Assembly (NCBI GenBank): GCA_963682025.1
Contig: OY821517.1
Location: 51,844,162 to 51,908,161 of the forward strand
Length of the DNA: 64,000 bases
Reading direction: 5' to 3'
Source: Cordilura impudica
Lineage: Eukaryota; Arthropoda; Insecta; Diptera; Scathophagidae
Every line of letters begins with the position of its first letter. The stretch's first letter is position 1. The notes under the pieces were generated by a model, which was not told the DNA's origin, did no database searches, and worked only from the letters and a program-made list of their open reading frames with translations. Shown in pieces: positions 35,961 to 49,500 of the stretch. Made by a program: the position numbers and the translations under genes.

Positions 35961-36164
35961 TTTTATGGGTATTTGTTGGTTTCTATTTTTTAATTAAAAT
36001 TATTTTAAAAACAAAATTTATAATAAAACAACATCTTACCTTAAATTTATTATATAGGTTTAGTTATAGTAATTGCTGATCGGGAATTCCCCGAATTGTT
36101 AAGTATAAAACAACAACAACCACTGAATTTTGAGACAAAAAAGTTAAATGACAGTGATGAATAA

Positions 36165-36317
36165 AGCGCTGTTTAGACACTACGATTTGCATCAATATCG
36201 AAAGAAAATTGGTGTGTGTAAACGCAAATTGCTTCAATTTGTGGATATTGATTCAATATTGGATGGATTCTGTTTTATATGAAAATTGAAGCAAAATCGT
36301 TGTGTCTACACAGCGCT
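36165..36317. mobile_element. Small MITE in hAT element
   Basis: 153 bp with ends AGCGCTGTTTAGACACTACG and the inverse of AGCGCTGTGTAGACACAACG. A 3-bp TAA repeat lies on each side. TWA duplications are usual for PIF/Harbinger elements, so that origin is possible. Confidence 0.65.
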
Positions 36318-36509
36318 TAAGAAAATGAAAAGAACGGCAAATTATTAAAGGTTTAAGAATTTCCCAAAATAACAAAATTTTATTAAAAAAATTCACTTAA
36401 TTATAATTTTTGCATATTTTTCGAGAAATATATAAATTTCTCGAGAATTGTGAATTTATAATTTTATAATTTTCTCGAGAATTTCTCGAGAAGAAACACT
36501 AACCATGAT

Positions 36510-37500
36510 CATTATCTCCATACAGTTATAATTAAAATACTAACAGCTTAGTGACTTCTCAGAATGCAAATTTGACATTGAAAACCTTCAAAAACCCAAA
36601 TGCTAGTCATATTTTTACAATCTTAACAGAGCATAGTGATAGAGTGCAGCAGCATAATTTGATGTTAACAAGAGCAAAGCCGAGCAAAAAACACTGCTAA
36701 TTAAAATATAAAATGTTATTAACTGTCATATGCGTACTTTCACACACATATACAATCAACTTTCGGCCAGCTTGTATGTGTGTGGGTGATGTTAAATTTA
36801 CCAGTGTTTTTTTGTTAATGCTCTTGCATTAACTTACCTACCTGCAGTTCGTTATATATTTACATACACATAAATAGCTTAACATTGTTATTTCGTTAAT
36901 TATGAGGGTTTGCATATGTTTGTCACAGCCAATCCCCATACGCATATGCATTTATGTATATATGTATGTGAGCCACTGTATTTTAAAACAACAAACTTCG
37001 TTTTATGGTTAAACAAAAAATAAATACAAAATTGAAAATGAGTAGCATTGATATGGTCATAGTATCTACCGGTAATTGTTTCTTTTACATTATGAGAGAT
37101 TGACAATGTATACCACATGCTACATTACCATCAACTTTGACTCAAAAATAGCATAAAATTTTTGAAAAATATTAGAGTTTGTTTTGAGTAAAATTCAAAT
37201 AATATAAAAAATAATGGTAACAATACTATTAGAGTTCAGTATATTTTCAATTGTTCAGACAAGACAAACGCACATTTAAATAAATAAACGGTTAAAGCTT
37301 CCAAATTAATTTATCGGTTAAAAAAAATACAAATCGGATACGAATTCCAAAACGTTACGTTACTACAAATGAATTGTTTGATTTTCTCTTTTCTTTAAAT
37401 TTATTTTTATTTATTGAGAACTATATTTTGTTGTTTACAATTTTTTTTTTAAGTATCAAATAATTAAAAAAAGCAAAAACAAAATACATAATCATTTCTT
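36510..37500. other. Upstream region of distal carbonic anhydrase
   Basis: Intergenic AT-rich DNA with no repeat identified. TTCTTTGGCAG ending at 37507 could be a splice acceptor for an unseen 5' UTR exon. Confidence 0.35.
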
Positions 37501-37521
37501 TGGCAGACCTCAAGAATAAGC

Positions 37522-40500
37522 ATGAGTTTTCCGGTGCTTAGTAATTTTTATCATCGTCTATTATTGCTTCTACCATTAGCTGTGGGTATGTAACTAATAA
37601 TCGATGTGTGGCTGTTTAATTATGTTGTCAATGGCATAATTGTAATGATTAAATGCCGGTATAGTGTATTCTACGAAATTAATCAGGTGTATCGTAAAAT
37701 GTGCAATGAATTATATAAAAGTAAAAAAAAAAATAAGTTTTGACTGCTGTGACAATGTGTAGTTTAAATTGATATAGGAATAACAAAGTTTTGCCTGTGC
37801 CGGTTGAAGGCTTCTTGTTGTTTTGACAAAGAATACTGATATTTACATTATTAGAATTTTGTTTGCTAATTAATTAAGCTCACAATTAGTTCTATGTTTT
37901 GCTAAGAAGTAAATTTAATATCAATTTATAAAATAACAAAAATCTCAAGACTTAAACTTTCATCTTCTACCTCTCCAGAACCATGGCCAAACATTCCAAA
38001 ATTTTGTTAAACCTTAAAATATGGAGTACATCTAAATAACAAGAATCATAATAAAGCACAAACTTTTAAATTTAAAATTCAAAATTATAACATTTAATTA
38101 AGGCCGAAGCTGATTTATCAGCAGCCTTTCAATTGTTATTCAGGTTATGCGTTTTGCTACATTAAAAATAAAAAACTTTTGTGTAATTTTTGTTAAACTC
38201 AAGATTAGAAGATTTGGTTAATATTGTTCTCTAGATTAAAATAATCAACTTGGAGATTATATTGAGGCCAAATCGGATTTACCAAACACCTTCCATTTAA
38301 TTATTAGTTTATGCTTTGCATGTATTAATTTTAAAAACTTTGGATGATTTGTGATAAATGTTTTCTCCACATTTAAATTAATGTCCACCTTAGGCCTTAT
38401 AATTAGTACTTTGTTATTCAAAAAAATTTCCATTAAATAAACATGAGAAGAACTTCTGAATAATTAAGTTACTTCATTACAAGCAAAGTAACCGCACTCA
38501 ACAATGTTATTAGTTTGTACCCTAAACACCAGTGTGCACAGGGTATATATACATAAGTTGGTAATTCCATTTATAATAACTAGTAGATTCCAGCGCTCGA
38601 AATTTGAGCGCAAATTCTAGGCAACTTTATTTTTCAAATTGGCCAATTCATAAACCAACACTTTTATGGTTTATTATTATATTGAATGAAGATAACAAAC
38701 TCATTAACAAAATTAATAAAACACACATAGCATATGTGTAATTTTATGTATGTGTTAGAACCAACTTTAAATGCAATTTACTCAAAGTAAAGGAAAAAAT
38801 TAAAAAATCTGTAAACCTGCAAAACGGCTAAAAAGAAATACCTTTCAAATAATATACGTTTGGTCAAAATCTGGATAAAACGGTATAACAAAACATCGGT
38901 CACAAGAAATCGCCTAGCCTATTAATATTATAGATTAGAAAAAAAAATCCGAACCCCATAAATTATATATATTCTTGATCCTTATAACAAAGAGGAGTTG
39001 ATATAGCTATGTCTGTCTGTCCGTCTGTGGACATCACCATCACGGCTGCTCATTTTTACTGAAATGATTAATTTATGTCCTGAGCAGACTGCCATTTAAA
39101 ATAATCGAAATTGGTTTAATAAGTCCCGAGGTTTCAATGAAAATGTAATAAGACTATGATTTTTCATGTTGTTCTTATTGTAGTTACTCTACATTTTGTA
39201 ATTTTTGTGCCATAGCTGTAATTATTGTTACTGTTGTGATCGTTGTGTTTGTATCATTTGCTTAATGAGTGTGTATGTTTTATTATACGTCACGTGTCAT
39301 ATTAGTTTAGGCTGGTATTGCCACACTTACCTTACGAAAGAATAATAAATTTAATAATCTAAACCATAAAAACAAAGCTTTTATTAAAACTCTTCCTTTC
39401 CTTATGCATATGAGTTTTGAATCTCTCCGTGACTGTGCGTGACTTTGCGTGACTATTTTAAAATTAATCTTTGGGCACAACAAGTCTATGGACAAAGCTT
39501 CAGATCGATCGGATGAGGGGAATTGGCGTTTAAATCACCCCGTGACTGTGCGTGACTATGTCAAAGTTAATCTTTTTTCACAGCAAGTCTATCGACCAAG
39601 TGTAAGATCGATCGGATAATTGGAAATGGGTTTTAAATCACTCCGTGACTGTGAGTGACTATGCGTGACTGTGCGTGACTATGTCAAAGTTAATCTTTTT
39701 TTACAGCAAGTGTATGGACCAAGTTTCAGATCGATCCGATGAGGGGAAATAACATTTAGATCACTCGGTGACTGTGCGTGACTACCCCAAAATTAATTTG
39801 TAGTCACAACAAGACTATGGGCCAAGTTTCAGATCAATTGGATACGGGGGAATGGGATTGACCCACGACAAACAGACAGACAAAGAGTATGAGTTAAAAG
39901 AAAGAGTTTAAAAAAGTAAATTTTCATAAAAAAGTACCTAGTTATTTATATTAGCAGATTCCAGTCCTCGAAATTCGAGCGCAAATTCTAGGAAATTTTA
40001 TTTTTTCATTAAATAAAGACCGTAAAAGTATGCTAATCAATTATAGCCAATTCACAAATCAACACATAAATAAACTCATTTTTATTACAAACACATTAAC
40101 AAATTTAATATACACACACATAGCATTGTATAATAATATACGTTCGGTCAAAATCGGGATAAAACGCTAGAACAAAACATCAGTCACAAGAAGTCGCCCA
40201 GCCTATTAATATTATATATAACTTAAATTACTTTTTATAGATTTGAACACTTTAGATATAAGCAGTTTTTCTTTTAAGAACTCTATATATAAATTTATAG
40301 TTTTAATGATTGAGTTTGAAATTATTCAGGTTCAAGATCAAATATTTTTACTTTAAATAAAGCGAAAACTTTGGAACACTTGTTTCAAAAAATTTATTTA
40401 CTCGTATATTCTGCATGACAGGTTATACAGCTGTTTCGGGAAGAGTCATTAACTCTCATCAGTAACCAAAAGCAGTAAATAGTTTGTTTGGTAAAAAGTT

Positions 40501-43500
40501 AAATTCATATATATTTGCTGAAAACAACCAAATGAGAATTCAAGCAAAAGTTATACTATTTAAGCCTCTTCCAATACAACAAACTAAAATATAGAACAAC
40601 TTTGAAACAAATATGTTTGTATATGAGTACACATTGCATACTAAAATATACAATATTTTTGTTTTTTGATAGATTTAAGTGAAGATCAGGAAGCATCTCT
40701 ATATTGGGCCTATAACTAAGAGTTGTCCCATAGGGATCGTTTTTGGACTATTCATTAATGGATATAATTAACACATACAAACCCAATTTGACTAAGATCT
40801 ATATGACAATTTGGATCTTATGTCAATTTATGTCAATTTATAGGGGTCATTTGTATGGGGGCTAGGTCTGAACATGGACCGATTCTCACCAATTTCAATA
40901 GCGTTCATCCCATGGCCGATGAAAGCTTATATACCAAATTTTATCAAAATATATTCATATTTGTGACCTGCAGTTTGATTACGGACGGACGGACGGACAT
41001 TGTTAAATCAACTCAAAACGTGATTCTGATTCGATCGGTGTAATTAAAGATGGGTATAGGTCAAATATTTTTGGTTGTTACAAACAGCAGCACAAAGTCA
41101 TTATACCCAAACCACATAGTGGTATAGGGTATAAAAACAAAAAAAATCCCGTATACTTGACAACAAAGATTTAATAGGTGTGGCAACCCTTGCTTTTAAA
41201 CTGTATACATATATATTCTCCAACTGTCATGTTAAATTATTTAACGGTGAACTGCGAAATGTATTTTATCAATTGATTTTAATTTTTTATTTAAGAAAAT
41301 GACTTTACACATAATGTAAATTTTCACAAGGCTGATTTGGTTTGATTCGATATTATGTTACATATTTTCCTTTAATTGTTTTGATATTTAATTCCGCTAC
41401 AAATTTGTTTTTTTTAATAAAAATAGTTAGGAAAAATTTGATTATAAATTCTTTTATAGTTAATGCTTAGAATTGTTTAGGTTTCTTTATTTTTTACAAA
41501 GCTTTTTACTTTTCCGACACTAGTAGTATACATATGAACTGTTATTTTTGAGAGTGGCATAAGTCAACTTTTTCATGCATCGAGATATTTAAGGGTATAC
41601 ATTTAAATTAATTTATAAATATTGGAAAACGGTAATCAATTCGAGTGATATTTTTAACACTAAACTCCTTTGAAATTTTATTATGAAGTAATAGTTAATG
41701 AAAATATTTGAAAAATTATCGATTTTTTTAAGCTCCAAATAGACTTATACTACTTTCAAAAATAACATATTATAATTCTGTTGTCATGAAAATTATAAGA
41801 GCCTTAATTGAGACATACATATTTTGCATAAAGTATGCAGCAAAAACTAATAATTTGAGATATGGAAGGGCCTTTTGAAGATCAAAGGAAAATGCAAAAT
41901 ATTTATATGGGTTCGTTGATCTTCTTTTGTAGTCAAAATAATCAGAAATTATTAGAATAAAAAAGTTATTTTAATTATAATTACTAGCAGATTCCAGCAC
42001 TCGAAATTCGAGCGCAAATTCTAGGAAACTTTATGTTTTCATTTAATAAAAACCCTAAAGGTATGCTTCACAATTCAACGCATTTTAAATGAAGAAACCA
42101 AACTCAACACATTAACACAAACACATTAACAAATTTAATAAATACACACATAGCATTGTATAACTTTATGTATGTGTTAGTAGCAACTTTAAACGGTCAT
42201 AACTCCAAAAAAATATACCAGACGTTGAAAATCTGTAAATCTGGGTAACAGCTCAAAACAAATACTTTTTAAATGATAAATTTTTTGTGAAAATCGGGGT
42301 AAAACTGTGAAACTGACATCGGTAACAAATAATCGCCTAGCCTATTAATATTATAGATTAGGAATGGGCTTTTTCCGGTTTAAAAAAAATTTTTTTTTCT
42401 ATGATAACATTTTATAGCCAAAACTCTTTTTTACTTTATAAGAAAATCGTACACTATTGAATGTATGATTATAAATATGGAGAGAAGGTGCTTTTATCTA
42501 ACTAAGATTACCGTTAACAATATTTTTTTTAAGTGGACTTATAGCACTTACAAAAATTGAAGCTCATATATAACTTCTTACTTATTTTATTATATTATTG
42601 AGAAATGGGGCTAAATGTATAACAAGAGTGCTAAATTCTTATGATGACTTAATGCTAATTTTACTACAAAGCTACTTTCAGATCAATGCTAGTTGAGTAC
42701 AAACAAAATATTTGTTAATTAAAGTGGAAATTATTTAATTGTAGTTATTATCGTGTTTAATCTTAGGTTTGGAAAAATAACTTGATATGTATTAATAAAA
42801 TTACATTAATTTATTATTTGCACATTTCATTAAACTTACTAAAGGTTAGTATTCTCTTCTTACCAGATTCACAAAAGTCTCAAAACCACAATGTTAAAAT
42901 ATTTTTTGAGATTATGGTATATAACACTAACGCTTTAAACAAAAAACATATTTTTCTACATTCTTTAATACAAAATAAGAAGAATATCCTGCAAACAAGT
43001 TTAATGCATCATTTAGCTGAAAATGTTTCTGTCCTAAGTCTTTTGCCGGGTCAGCTAGTGATTTTATAAATGAAAATTTTATTTTACTTCTGATTTTTTA
43101 AAACTAATGTAAATATTTTTTTTTTCGCTAAACCTTCCAAATGTAAATACAAAAATATAAATTAAAATTTAAAAAATCCTTTTGAAATTTAAACAATTTC
43201 GTTTCAAATATTTACATTTGGAAATAAAAAATAGCAATTGAAATTTAAACATGTCAATCGAGATTGCTCAGTTTATATTCAATATTAATAAAATAATTAA
43301 TTAAACAGAAAAATATTATATTAAAAATTCAATTCGAAAATCTTATTTACTGATTTTTTTGTTTTTGGTTTTTAGTTCATGTACATATTTTTTTTATTAA
43401 ACCTTTCAAATGTAAATAAACAAATATCAAAAAAAAAAAAAAATCCATATGAAATTTAAAAAATTCTATTTCAAATTGAAATATATACATTTGGACATTA

Positions 43501-46500
43501 AAAAAGAGTAGTTGAAATTCTAATATGTCAATCGAGATTGCACAGTTTATATTCAATATTAATAAAACACTATTAGATTCCAGCACTAGTAGGCAACTTT
43601 ATTTCTCAACTTAGCCAATCCACAAACCAACAATTTTTTGGTTTATTATTATTGTGAATGAAGATAACAAACTCATTAACAAACACATTAACAAATTTAA
43701 TAAACACACTCTCAATTTTAAATAGTTTTATGTACATATATGTTCGTAGCAAATTTAAATGCAATTTACTCAAAATTAAGGAAAAAGTTGAAAAATCTGT
43801 AATTCTGGTGAACAGCTAAAAAGAAATAACCTTTCAAATTATATACGTTTGGTCAAAATCGGGATAAAATGGTAGAACAATACATCGGTAACAAAAAATC
43901 GCCTAGCCTATTAATATTATAGATTAAATGAAACTGAAAATATCATTTTAAAAATTTATATTTGAAATATTTGTAATTCGTATTTACTTACCCCATCATA
44001 AGTATATTCTTCAAATTTACTTGAAAATTACTTACTCCATCATGTTCAAAATTACTTCAATCGTTTAAGGTTCCATTTTAAAAACAAAAATATATTTTAA
44101 ATGCTTTTCTATATTATCTTAAATAAATATCTTATCTAAAATTTATCTTTTTTTACACTGTACCTCTCGAAGTGAGAAAATAAAACAATTTTTGGTATGA
44201 TCTCCTGATTAAACCAGCGAAAAATCAAAAAAATTAAATGTAGTTGAATTTGAATATAATTTGATAAAATTTCTGTTAAAAAAAGAATAAAAAATTATTT
44301 AAAAACCTTGAATACTTTTCTCAATTTTGCATATATTACAAACGAGCTTATAGTTTTTAGAAAAGCTAACCTTTTATAAGCATCTGGTAAAGTAAATAAA
44401 TTCAATTGTTTTAAATTAACAATAGGCTGATTCTGTGCATCTTTTGACTTAAAATATGGCTGAGGGCTTAAAATACATTCCTTACAACATCCAAGTGAAA
44501 ACTTACGTGTAGCTGGATAAAACTCTATAGAACTTATTCCACTGCCAAGAAAATTTTGGTTTGATTTACAAAATCTATTTGTGGGAGCATATAATTTTGT
44601 TTCCACATCAGCCTTAAGATTATTTCTACAAGAAAGAAAATAATACAACAAATATTAAACGGCATGTTGTTGCTCTAACTAGCAATTACATATTGCAAAT
44701 CTCAGTCTATTTATTTAAATTTATATTAAATATGATTATGTTTACATTTTTATCATATTGTTGCTAAACTTAATATATTGTGTGTGTGTGTGTGTGTGGG
44801 TGAGTTTGTGAGATTGTATGCTTATGAAGTCTGAATTAAATTATTTTGTATGCTGCTTAAATTGTTATTGTTATTGTTTCGCTTGCGTGTCAACTGTCAA
44901 CATTTACTAAACACAACGAGGTATTTAATTTAAGTTTTCCTATTTGTTTAGTTATTAAACGGAGTTTAAACAATTTAAAAAAAAAAAAACAAACACCACC
45001 ACCATATGCAGATATCATTTAGTTTTTTTTCTTTCAAAACAATTAAAACATAAATGGAACATGATAAATAGTTTATTATTATTTGTTTTTTTTTGTAGTT
45101 GTTGGATTTCTACTTCGCTTGAAATTGTTTATAAAAAAAATATTTTGTACATAAATTTTGTAATATATTTTTTTATTTTGCATAAATAAACAAAAAAAAA
45201 ATTGATTAACTAAATTATTGTATTTGTAGATCATTTCAACTATGATGATCCAACGGAGTGGTACAATGATTTTCCACAATGTAAAGGCCAAAAACAATCT
45301 CCAATTGTTATATCACGACAAAAGGTAGGTAATTAAGGGCTTTTTCAATTATTTAAAGAAAACGTTACTTGACAATAACAAAAATTACTTGACAATAACA
45401 TTAATTTAATCCAATTATAACCTGATCAATTTGATTGAAAAATGCATATACATATAAGTGTTTTTGCATTAATGATGTGCGAACGGTTCGTTTTTTTTTG
45501 TTATGTGGGTAATTGTATTATGAATATTACACAATTTCATGCCTCTCAATTAAAATTTTTAATCACTTAATTTCTCATATTAAACAAGAAGAAAATTATA
45601 GGCGGTCTAGACCGACTATACGATATCCCATACCCAATATGGATTTAGGGACCCTATCTCTTAGGCCAAACTAATTAGATATAGAAAATAAATATAACCC
45701 AAATTTGAGTGGCATTGTTATTAATTTTGATGATTTTGAATATGAAAAAGTTCATATAGGATTCATATATTTATATGGGGATTAGGTCGAAAAATGGATC
45801 GATCCTTACCATATTTCGTGAGGTCACTTATTTTTTGCAAAAATATATAAATACCAAATTTGAGAAAAGTTTATGCAATATATTTGTTTTTTGATATATT
45901 TAAGTGAAGATCGGAAAGTAGCTTTATAAGGGGGCTATGAGTAAGAATTGTCCTATAGGGTTTATTTTTTTACTACTGATTAAGGGGAGTAATAAACATA
46001 CACAAACCCAATTTGACCGAGATCTATATGATAATTTGGATCTTATGACAATTAAGTCGATTTCATAGGGATCATTTGTTTGGAGACTAGGTCTGAATAT
46101 GCTCCGATTTTCACCAATTTCAATACCGTTCATCCCATTTCTAACGGAAGTTTATATACCAAATTTCATCAAAATATATTCATATTTACGACCTGTAGTT
46201 TGATTACAAAGTTTACATGGACACACAGACGGACGGACGGACACCGCTAAACCAACTCAGAAAGTGATTCTGAGTCGATCGGTATAATAAAAGATGGGTC
46301 TAGGTCAATAAAATCTACTCAGAAAGTGATTCTGAGTCGATCGGTATATCAATAGATGGGTCTAGGTCAAATATTTTTGGTAGTTACAAACATCAGCACA
46401 AAGTTATTATACCCTGACCACATAGTGGTAGGTAGAGGATATAAAAATGATTTATTAAATCCTAAAAATAAAACAAGTAAGAAAGTTATAGTCGGCTTAG

Positions 46501-49500
46501 GCCAACTATGGCATAGCCTATTCCATGTGTTTTGAAAAGGTTAAACCATTCTGAGGTCCGGTAAGGAGAGGTCATTAATTAATAAAAAAAAAAAAAAAAA
46601 TATTAACATAAACCAAGTTTAATTATTGGCAGCAATTGTCTTAAAGTTCATATTGGATGTGACTATTGTATTCAAAAATATTTTTATTAAAACCCATCGA
46701 AATTCCTTATTTTGGTTTATTATTTAAAGAAGACGGACAAAAGTCAGAACTCCTTTCAATTTTACTCTTTTCTAGAGGCCATAATGCTTTAACTGTGACA
46801 GAGTAAAATTTTCCTTAATATTTTATTTGGAAAATAAAAAAATAATATTGATTAAAAAATTTCGATAACGTAAGTGACAATTGGACTCCAGTCTTGAAAG
46901 CACAACGTTACCACATTGAAATAAAATTTATTAATTTTTCAACTCGACGCTCTCCTTATGTTGAAATACTTTTACAAAACAACTGTGGTGAATATTAGTT
47001 CTGTAAACAAAAACATGTAAGAAAATTATAGTCGGTCTAGCCCGACTATACGATACCCTATACCATGGTTAAGAGACCCTATCTCTTCGGTCCAACTAAT
47101 TGGATATAGCAAATATGTATAAACCAAATTTGAGTGGCATTTTTATTATTAATTTTTTTCGCTGCAGATATGAAAAAGTTCATATCGGATGCTATATCTA
47201 TATGGGCACTAGGCCTAAAATTGCACCGATCCTGATCATGTTTGGTAAAATCTCTTGTATTTTGCAAAAATATATACAAACAAAATTTGAAAATAATCAG
47301 TGCAATATTTTTGTTTTTTAATAGATTTAAGTGCAGATCGGGAAGCAGCTCTACATGGGGAGTATGAGTAAGGGTTGTCCCATAGGGATCATTTTTGGAC
47401 TACTGATTAATGGATGTAATATTCACATACAAACCCAATTTGACTAAGATTTATATGATAATTTGGATCTTTTGACAATTTATGTTGATTTCATAATGGT
47501 CATTTGTATGGGGGCTAGGTCTGAACATGGACCGATTCTCATTAATTTCAATAGCGTTCATCCTATGGCCGATAAAAGCTTATGTACCAAATTTCATCAA
47601 AATATACTCATATTTGCGACCTGCAGTTTGATTACAAGGTTTACGTGGACACACAGACGGACGGACACACGGACGGACATCGTTAAATCGAATCAGATAG
47701 TGATTCTGATTCGATCGGTATAATAGAAGATGGGTCTAGGTCAAATAATTTTGTAGTTACAAACAGCAGCACAAAGTCATTATACCCAAACTACATAGTG
47801 GTATAGGGTATAAACATATGTCACTGATGTTAATGGAAACCATTACAAATTTTCTCTTAAGAGCTCGTCGAATGCACATCATATCAGCTAAGCAAAACTC
47901 AGCTCAACATTGAGGAATCGTGTTTAGCTGTGGTCATGCATGCTTGTACAGATAACTGCAATCTTCCATTGTACAGACTATGGTCGCGTTTTAGTTTATG
48001 TGCAGTTATGATGTGCCAAATTTCAGGTGTCATAGTCGCCATTCTGTTTTCTTACATTCATAAGTTACATAAACAACAGCCAAGCCTCCTTTGCGAACGC
48101 AATGGTTGTATAGTAGAGCGACTCACAAAAAAAATTGAAATCTACCTTGGTTTGTTTTATAACGATTCCCAAAATATTTCTGGTCTAGTTTCAACCCATT
48201 CCGAGCTGGACCGTTTTTAAAAAAGGTCTATTTATAGGTTTTTTCAAGACGCATTCAACGGTATAAAGAACATGTCCAAGAATGTCCTTAAGTTGCAATT
48301 ACACGACGAGTTTTTTACATATGTATTGTCATTTTTTTTTTATCCATATGTAATTCCATATGTCTGTCAAAATTTTGCGTTTTACCTACGATTCAAAATT
48401 TTTGCTATCACACTTGCATATCTATTTTCGTATGGCATAACCTCTTAATGTAAACAGCAGCTGATTTTTTAAATTTTTGATTTTACAAATTAATTGTTAA
48501 AAATAAACTTATATATTTTATATATGATTGAGTTTGAAATTTTTCAGGCTTAAGATCAAATGTTTTTACTTTAAATAAAGCAAAAAACATTTACACATTT
48601 GTTTTTAAAATTGATCTATATTCTGCATGACAGGTTATACAGTTGTTTCGGGAAGAGTCACCAACTCTCATCAATAATCAAAAGCAGTAGTTTGGTAAAA
48701 AATTATATTCATATATATTTGCTGAAAACAACCAAATGAGAATTCAAGCAAAAGTTATTCTATTTAAGCCTCTTCCAATAAAACAAACTAAAATATAAAA
48801 CAACTTTGAAACAAATATGTTTTTATATGAGTACACATTGCATACTACAAAATACATGTTTGTTTTTGTCTTGAAAAAACAAGAAAAACAATTTGTTCTT
48901 GCTAAACTTACATTTAGCGTGCCCTCCGTATTTTTAATTTGATTATTTTCTATAAAAATAAAAAATATTATTTTCGATCTTTATCATCATTATCAAATCT
49001 TTTTTAAAAACGGTCCAGCTTGGAATGGGTTAACGCTAGACCAGAAATATTCTGGGAATCGTTATAAAACAAACCAAGGTTAATTTCAAGGGGGCACTTT
49101 TTTCACTTCTTTTCTCTCCATACAGAGTGAGTCGCTCTATTGTATAGGGGAGCTATAAGATTTACCTTTGAGTTTTAGTCAGGTAGCTATTCCATTTAAA
49201 TTTAGAATACAAAAAAAAAATCAATTTAAAAATTCAGTGACATTAAATCGATATTTATGAACGTAAGGTTGGTTTCACAATTATAAGCTCAAAAAATTTT
49301 TTACTTTATCTCCAGAAAGTCGGACTGTGAAGTAATAATACTTTGTAGACCATCTGTGTAGCATGTACAGAGTACAGATAGCAGATGAGATGAACCTTAT
49401 TGGAATAACGATACATTTATAGAATAACAATATCAAAACTGCAAGTGTTTCACAATTCTGTGGTCACAAGCATTAACTGCCTAAGTCGAAAATCATGCTT

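Larger units (their letters stand above)
33924..36501 (-). mobile_element. hAT transposon with intact ends, decayed gene
   Basis: Flanked by the 8-bp duplication ACCATGAT at 33916-33923 and 36502-36509. The ends are TAGTGTTTCACATTTCTC and the inverse TAGTGTTTCTTCTCGAG. Subterminal regions carry repeated CTCGAGAAAT motifs on both sides. Eight-bp duplications and TAGNG ends fit the hAT superfamily. The transposase gene on the minus strand is broken. A smaller MITE (36165-36317) is inserted within it. Confidence 0.9.

Noticed and set aside
42782..43069. 95-codon plus-strand frame in intron 1
   Set aside because: No domain or splice context, and intron-like composition.
44775..44802. Possible CRISPR-like or regulatory repeat
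   Set aside because: It is a plain GT microsatellite. No spacer-repeat architecture exists anywhere in the window.
47930..48220. 96-codon plus-strand frame with a hydrophobic stretch
   Set aside because: It overlaps one arm of a fold-back structure, and its end lies in the inverted repeat. No homologous motif was recognised.
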